From Glandiceps talaboti (lineage: Eukaryota; Hemichordata; Enteropneusta; Spengelidae): a DNA stretch of 64,000 nucleotides. Location: positions 5,953,994-6,017,993 of the forward strand of contig NC_135552.1 of NCBI RefSeq assembly GCF_964340395.1, in the 5' to 3' direction. The notes beneath the pieces are model-generated. The model worked only from the letters and a program-made list of their open reading frames with translations, ran no database searches and was not told where the DNA came from. Both the position numbers and the translations under genes were made by a program. Positions 59,774 to 64,000 of the stretch are shown one piece after another. Numbering within the stretch: the first letter of the stretch is position 1; each line of letters begins with the position of its first letter.

Positions 59774-62700
59774 TCAATCTTCTTCGTACTCTAATTTTGG
59801 ACTAAACTCTGGTTGCTTCAATAATTTCCCACAAATATCCATATGTCGCTTGGTAAGATCTAGATGAAAGGAAAAAGAAGTGAATAGCAGTTAAGTTAAA
59901 GGTCTTATAAGTATGCCCAAGGACAGAGGGTTCAGGCCAGGTTTCTTCGATACATTACTGAAACAGCATACTGCAGCCCAGTTATACATTAAGACAAGAT
60001 TATGCAGTACATTATACCGTGCACAAGCCAGGTATAACAAACAGTGCGGTATAATTACTCTGGGCGTTCCATGTCACGACAACGCTGTTGTATTCGAAAT
60101 ACGTCAAAATGTTCAAAATTGCAATTACTTTCCTCGATTTTTTTTCATATTCTGGCTATGATGTAATTGCATCATTCCCAATATTTTCGTCATTCAGTAG
60201 GAAAATATTCATGACCTAAGGGTTGTCACTACTCGTCTACCGATTCGTAGTGACAGGGCCCCTTAGGTCACTCATAATTTCCTTGGCTGAACGGAGAAAA
60301 ATATTGGGGAATAATATTTAAGTGTAAAGTCTCAACCACACTGTCCATTTTATAGCGTATGCAAATTCAATAGTCTTATTTAGCACAACTCAGCAATCTG
60401 GTAGGTTAATATGCGAATGCCTACTGATTTACAAACGACTGGTAGTCTAATTATAACATAATAATTTACTTTTTACCAAGTAAAACACAAACTAAACACT
60501 CACTAATTTATATACATAGAAAATAAGTTTGGCTAGGGTCAAACGTGGCAAGGTGTACATGCTTTGCTAAATATGTCACCACTTTGTGACTCAATTTGTA
60601 AAATTGACCCCTCCCCTCCGAGTCCCATTCATTACTGGGACAAGCCATTAGCCAAGCAAGTTGACTTGTTATCAAAGAGTACCAATATTTACACATGTGA
60701 TGATGGGCTCTTACATAACACAAGTAAACAGCTGTAAAACCTCTATTCGGCCGTCTGCATGGACTGCAATTGAGGCAAACCTTATCTCCGTCTTATATAA
60801 GTTGTTATCAATTTATTAGGCTATTATAAGTAACGCTACAAACAGCTTTAGAGATGCAAACAACTTTTATGACACCCGTTTTCGCCAGGCAAACCCGCGG
60901 GTTTGTTGCACTTGGACCGCTAATGGTTTGTGAATGTCATGTTCATCTGTTCCTCCCCCCATCTATAACTACTGAAGGTTCATGGGTTAAGACTACGGAC
61001 ATTGAAAAAACAGAGTTATGTGATTGTTAAAAGAGGTAAGATATGAACAGCTAAACACTTTTAAAGTTGGGTTCATGTATAAGTAAATGCATAGTCTATC
61101 AGCTAGCCCTCGGATGTTCTTCCGATAAAATACGACACACAGCCGAACAACGCTATCGAGGATGGAACATCCGAGGTCTAGCGAATGTCATCAGGATATA
61201 AATAACTGCCAATCAGAGAACCGTATTAGCGACAAGCACAAACAGAGGACAATAGCTAAATTTTCATGCATATTCATCCTCAGGAGGGGCTTGTAAAAAT
61301 AACCACCAATGCGTTAACTAAAATGTGTGAATGACAACGTCTAAACACTCATCAAACATAATTACCATAAACTGATAAGACATAGTAATGACATAAATGT
61401 GTTTGTCAACATCTCCATGCAGAGATTGAATATATTAAAGTATACATATGCATATATGGCCCAACCCACCGCTTATCGTAATCTCAATGGAATGTCCGGT
61501 TTGAAAATGACATTCGCTAGACTGTTCGGGCAGGCCCTCACATGCGAACTTCGTTCGCTTATACTTATAGCATCAAAAGAAAGCCCGAACGTCTAGCAGC
61601 AAGACTAGTAAATGCAAAATGTGTGTACATACATTTATGGAGACAGACATGGACATTTTTATTACCTGTGTATGTACTGCCTGTGATGGTCACATAACCG
61701 AGAATTGTACCCCCTTCTCCAACTGATGTTATTTCCTCACCAGGCTTATACACTGGAATAACTTCTCCAATTTCCGCTGCTTTCTCAAAATCAAATAGGT
61801 CTTCTGCTTTGCCTGTGGCAAGTGTGGTAATTAAACCACACATGCCATCAAGACCACTTGAAACGGGCGGTTTTGGTTCAACACACCTGTTAATGTTTAG
61901 CAAGGTTGCACACTGGTCGGCATTTTCAACACAGCTACGATTTAGAGGTGATGTAGATGAATTCATCCGGGGGTTGACCTCCAACACCTTGATATCACCG
62001 TTGGGCAACAGAAAGAATTCTATATTGAAAAACTGTTTGTCAAAACCCTTAGCAATGGCTTTTCTAACTGTGGCGTCATACAATGCCCACAGTCTTTCTG
62101 CAAGACAGGGATTCGTCTCCGAGCGTAGAAGTACTTCGCCTTTCATGGACAAAGGGTGACTTTTCCAGAACGTAATTTCAAGCAGGACGAAGTGATAGAC
62201 CTTTCCATTGAAGACGCATCCTTCTGCACATAACACTTTTTTATCCATGACATGTTCCTCTAAGATGAGGCAGTTCTTTAGAAGGTACGGGTACATTTCT
62301 GAGTTGGCATATTTATCCATGAATGACTTGGTAAAACCATGCATACTATGACTTTGACTTTGAGACCATGTTGTTAAGTAGTTCTGTATGTCACTTACTG
62401 ACGAGACACGTTTTACTCCAAATGATGCAGTATCAGTGCATGGCTTCAGAAATCCTTTACCTCCCATTGCAGCTAGAGCTTCTTTTAACTTGTTTTCATC
62501 TGCTTCGTCAACATCTATGATGGTGTGATTTAGCGTCGCTTCCTTCGGGTCAAGATACATACGTGTGTAGTACTTGTGGAATGACAGTAATACGGACTCC
62601 AATGAGGGTCCTGTGATGTGGAGAAACATTTCCGCTAAGGTAGCATGTACCAAGGCACCAATATCATCCATACTTATAACTTGTTGTATTCCATTACTGC

Positions 62701-63384
62701 GTATAACCTCGGCACACCGCTCGATGTATTGGAGCAGATCCAGTTCTTTGTCCCATTTAACTTTATAAAAATCAAACTCTTCTTTGGTACCATTTGGGAT
62801 AGCATCGATTCTGGAACCAATGCAACGGTCCTTAAATTCACAGCACACCATCAATACGGCTGATATGTTCGATTTGGCTTTGTCGTTGCCTTCTTTGGTG
62901 TGTGAATCCATCATTTCTGTATACGAAATTCAAAACAAATATGAGAAAACAATGTACCATCAGCTGCACATTAGTGTGTGAACTGGCTATGGTAGCAAAC
63001 TAAGATAGTAAAAAAATATCAATGACACAGTACGTAATCATTAAGCACCTACATACCACAGCTTCTTTTAAGAAAACCATTTTGTTAAAACAATTCTCGC
63101 CTCAGAAATAGCAACCCTGCAACTCACCTAAATGACATATATATGACCCATGGGTGTGAACGAGCTAATGATCCTCGTAACCGAGTTTGGGAGAAGCTCT
63201 ATTGCAAAATCATCAACTCACCTTGACTGTCTTTAGTTTTGAGAGAAGACGTTTTGAAGTTCGTAGCGTAATCGCCGATGAGTGATATCACCAATGCGAT
63301 CTCAGTGGCTATAATGTATCGGTCAATATGTTATGGCAATATAGTGCTTCGGTTATATGCATCACAATTGAGACTACCCCTCAT
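59774..63384 (-). pseudogene. ATP-grasp copy D, nonsense codon in exon 1
   Basis: Exons 63384-63222, 62916-61666 and 59859-59774 keep the sizes, splice sites and phases of copy A. Exon 2 and exon 3 are fully open, with GFLKP, NIEFF and LEVNPR intact. In exon 1, GAA has become TAA at codon 18 (plus-strand GTTATGG near 63330 against GTTCTGG in the others). Translation from the exon 1 ATG would stop, but the Met-Met at the start of exon 2 would still give the whole catalytic part. Reading it as a pseudogene is therefore provisional; an alternative first exon beyond 64000 could rescue it. Intron 2 carries the unsplit 516 bp element. Confidence 0.8.
61092..61607. mobile_element. 516 bp TIR element with 9 bp target duplication (unit D)
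   Basis: The imperfect inverted ends are TAGTCTATCAGCTAGCCC and (read inward from the right) TAGTCTTGCTGCTAGACG. GTAAATGCA lies on both sides (61083-61091 and 61608-61616). Units A and C have a single copy at the empty site. A 9 bp duplication is typical of the Mutator/MULE superfamily. No transposase is encoded, so it is a non-autonomous member. Confidence 0.9.
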
Positions 63385-64000
63385 TATAAAATGAACTAAG
63401 CCACGACCCAAAAGACTACCTTGGCCTCTCTTTGCTTTGTTATTTGAAATGAGTGCGGAGTGGACTAGCTACGCAGCAATGAAGGACTCACAACAACAGA
63501 TAAAGTGGGACACAACATTTAAATATGGTGACAATGAACACCTTTCGAAAAACGTTCACACTATAGTATGTATGAATAGTTAACAGAAATAACAACCCTG
63601 CATTTCACCTAAATGCCTTGAGTATGAATCATAGTGTGACTGAGATAACGATCCTCGTAACCGAATTTGGGAGATGTCTTGTCCAAACGCATGAACTCGC
63701 TTTGACTGTGGATTTTTGAAGTTCGTAGCGTAATCGTCAGTGAGTGATATTACCAATGTGACCTCGGTGGCTATAATTGTTCATCAATATGTTCTGACTA
63801 TGCTAATGCAAATTGCAAATTTCACAAATTGCGACTACCTCTCACTATGAAATGAACTAAGCACCGGTACCGACACAAAAAATTCGTAATTTGGAAGAAT
63901 GAATATTACTGACGAATGCAGTAATGAAGAACTCACTACAACTAGGCCATGTACTGATAACGTGGGACACAACATTGAAAGATATAGTGATAGTGAACAC
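63385..64000. other. 5' flank of unit D, cut by window end
   Basis: Homologous to the flanks of A, B and C through the degenerate exon 1 copy. The sequence stops inside the unit, so the array may continue. Confidence 0.6.

Overview
The window is AT-rich animal DNA from an intron-bearing metazoan, most likely a marine invertebrate; the phylum cannot be fixed from sequence alone. Coding blocks are split by introns with GT/AG borders, simple repeats are abundant, and there is no bacterial operon structure. Almost everything recognisable is either transposon-derived or part of one young tandem gene array. Element boundaries are unusually clear because the array supplies several uninserted copies of each site.

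Layout. 1-8952: mostly non-coding, with degenerate tandem repeats, a hairpin, microsatellites and one possible small gene on the minus strand (3015-3464; N-myristoylation-like start plus a polybasic tract). 8953-16047: a long plus-strand, multi-exon relic of a RAG1-N-terminal-like (N-RAG) protein. It has a RAG1-like zinc region, a RING, a second zinc motif and a long C-terminal transposase-like region. It is broken by in-frame stops and frameshifts and by a 2.87 kb CR1/Jockey-type LINE in its first segment. 17370-20343: coding block of a PIF/Harbinger element, with a plus-strand Myb/SANT-like gene facing a minus-strand DDE transposase. 20344-24430: no gene seen.

24431-64000 (running off the right edge): four head-to-tail units A-D, each built on a minus-strand three-exon gene for a 499-residue ATP-grasp enzyme (exons of 163, 1251 and 86 nt, all junctions phase 1). 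Exon positions (exon 1 / exon 2 / exon 3): A 27780-27942 / 26224-27474 / 24859-24944; B 48094-48130 (remnant) / 47393-48093 (truncated) / 30637-30722; C 53731-53893 / 52176-53426 / 50799-50884; D 63222-63384 / 61666-62916 / 59774-59859. Only A is open throughout. B lost about 1 kb of coding region, C has a nonsense codon in exon 2, and D has one in exon 1.

Units A and C share private variants, as do B and D, so the array appears to have grown by duplicating a two-gene block. Different elements then landed in different units: a 343 bp TTAA hairpin in A; a 516 bp element with a 9 bp target duplication in B and D; a 14,880 bp CACTA/EnSpm-like transposon inside the B copy of that element; and a LINE, a tandem dimer of a tyrosine-recombinase (Crypton-like) element and a 306 bp unclassified insertion in C. 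The CACTA-like element holds a spliced gene of unknown function and a 1.3 kb foldback.

The ATP-grasp substrate is unknown. No transposon in the window looks clearly intact and autonomous.
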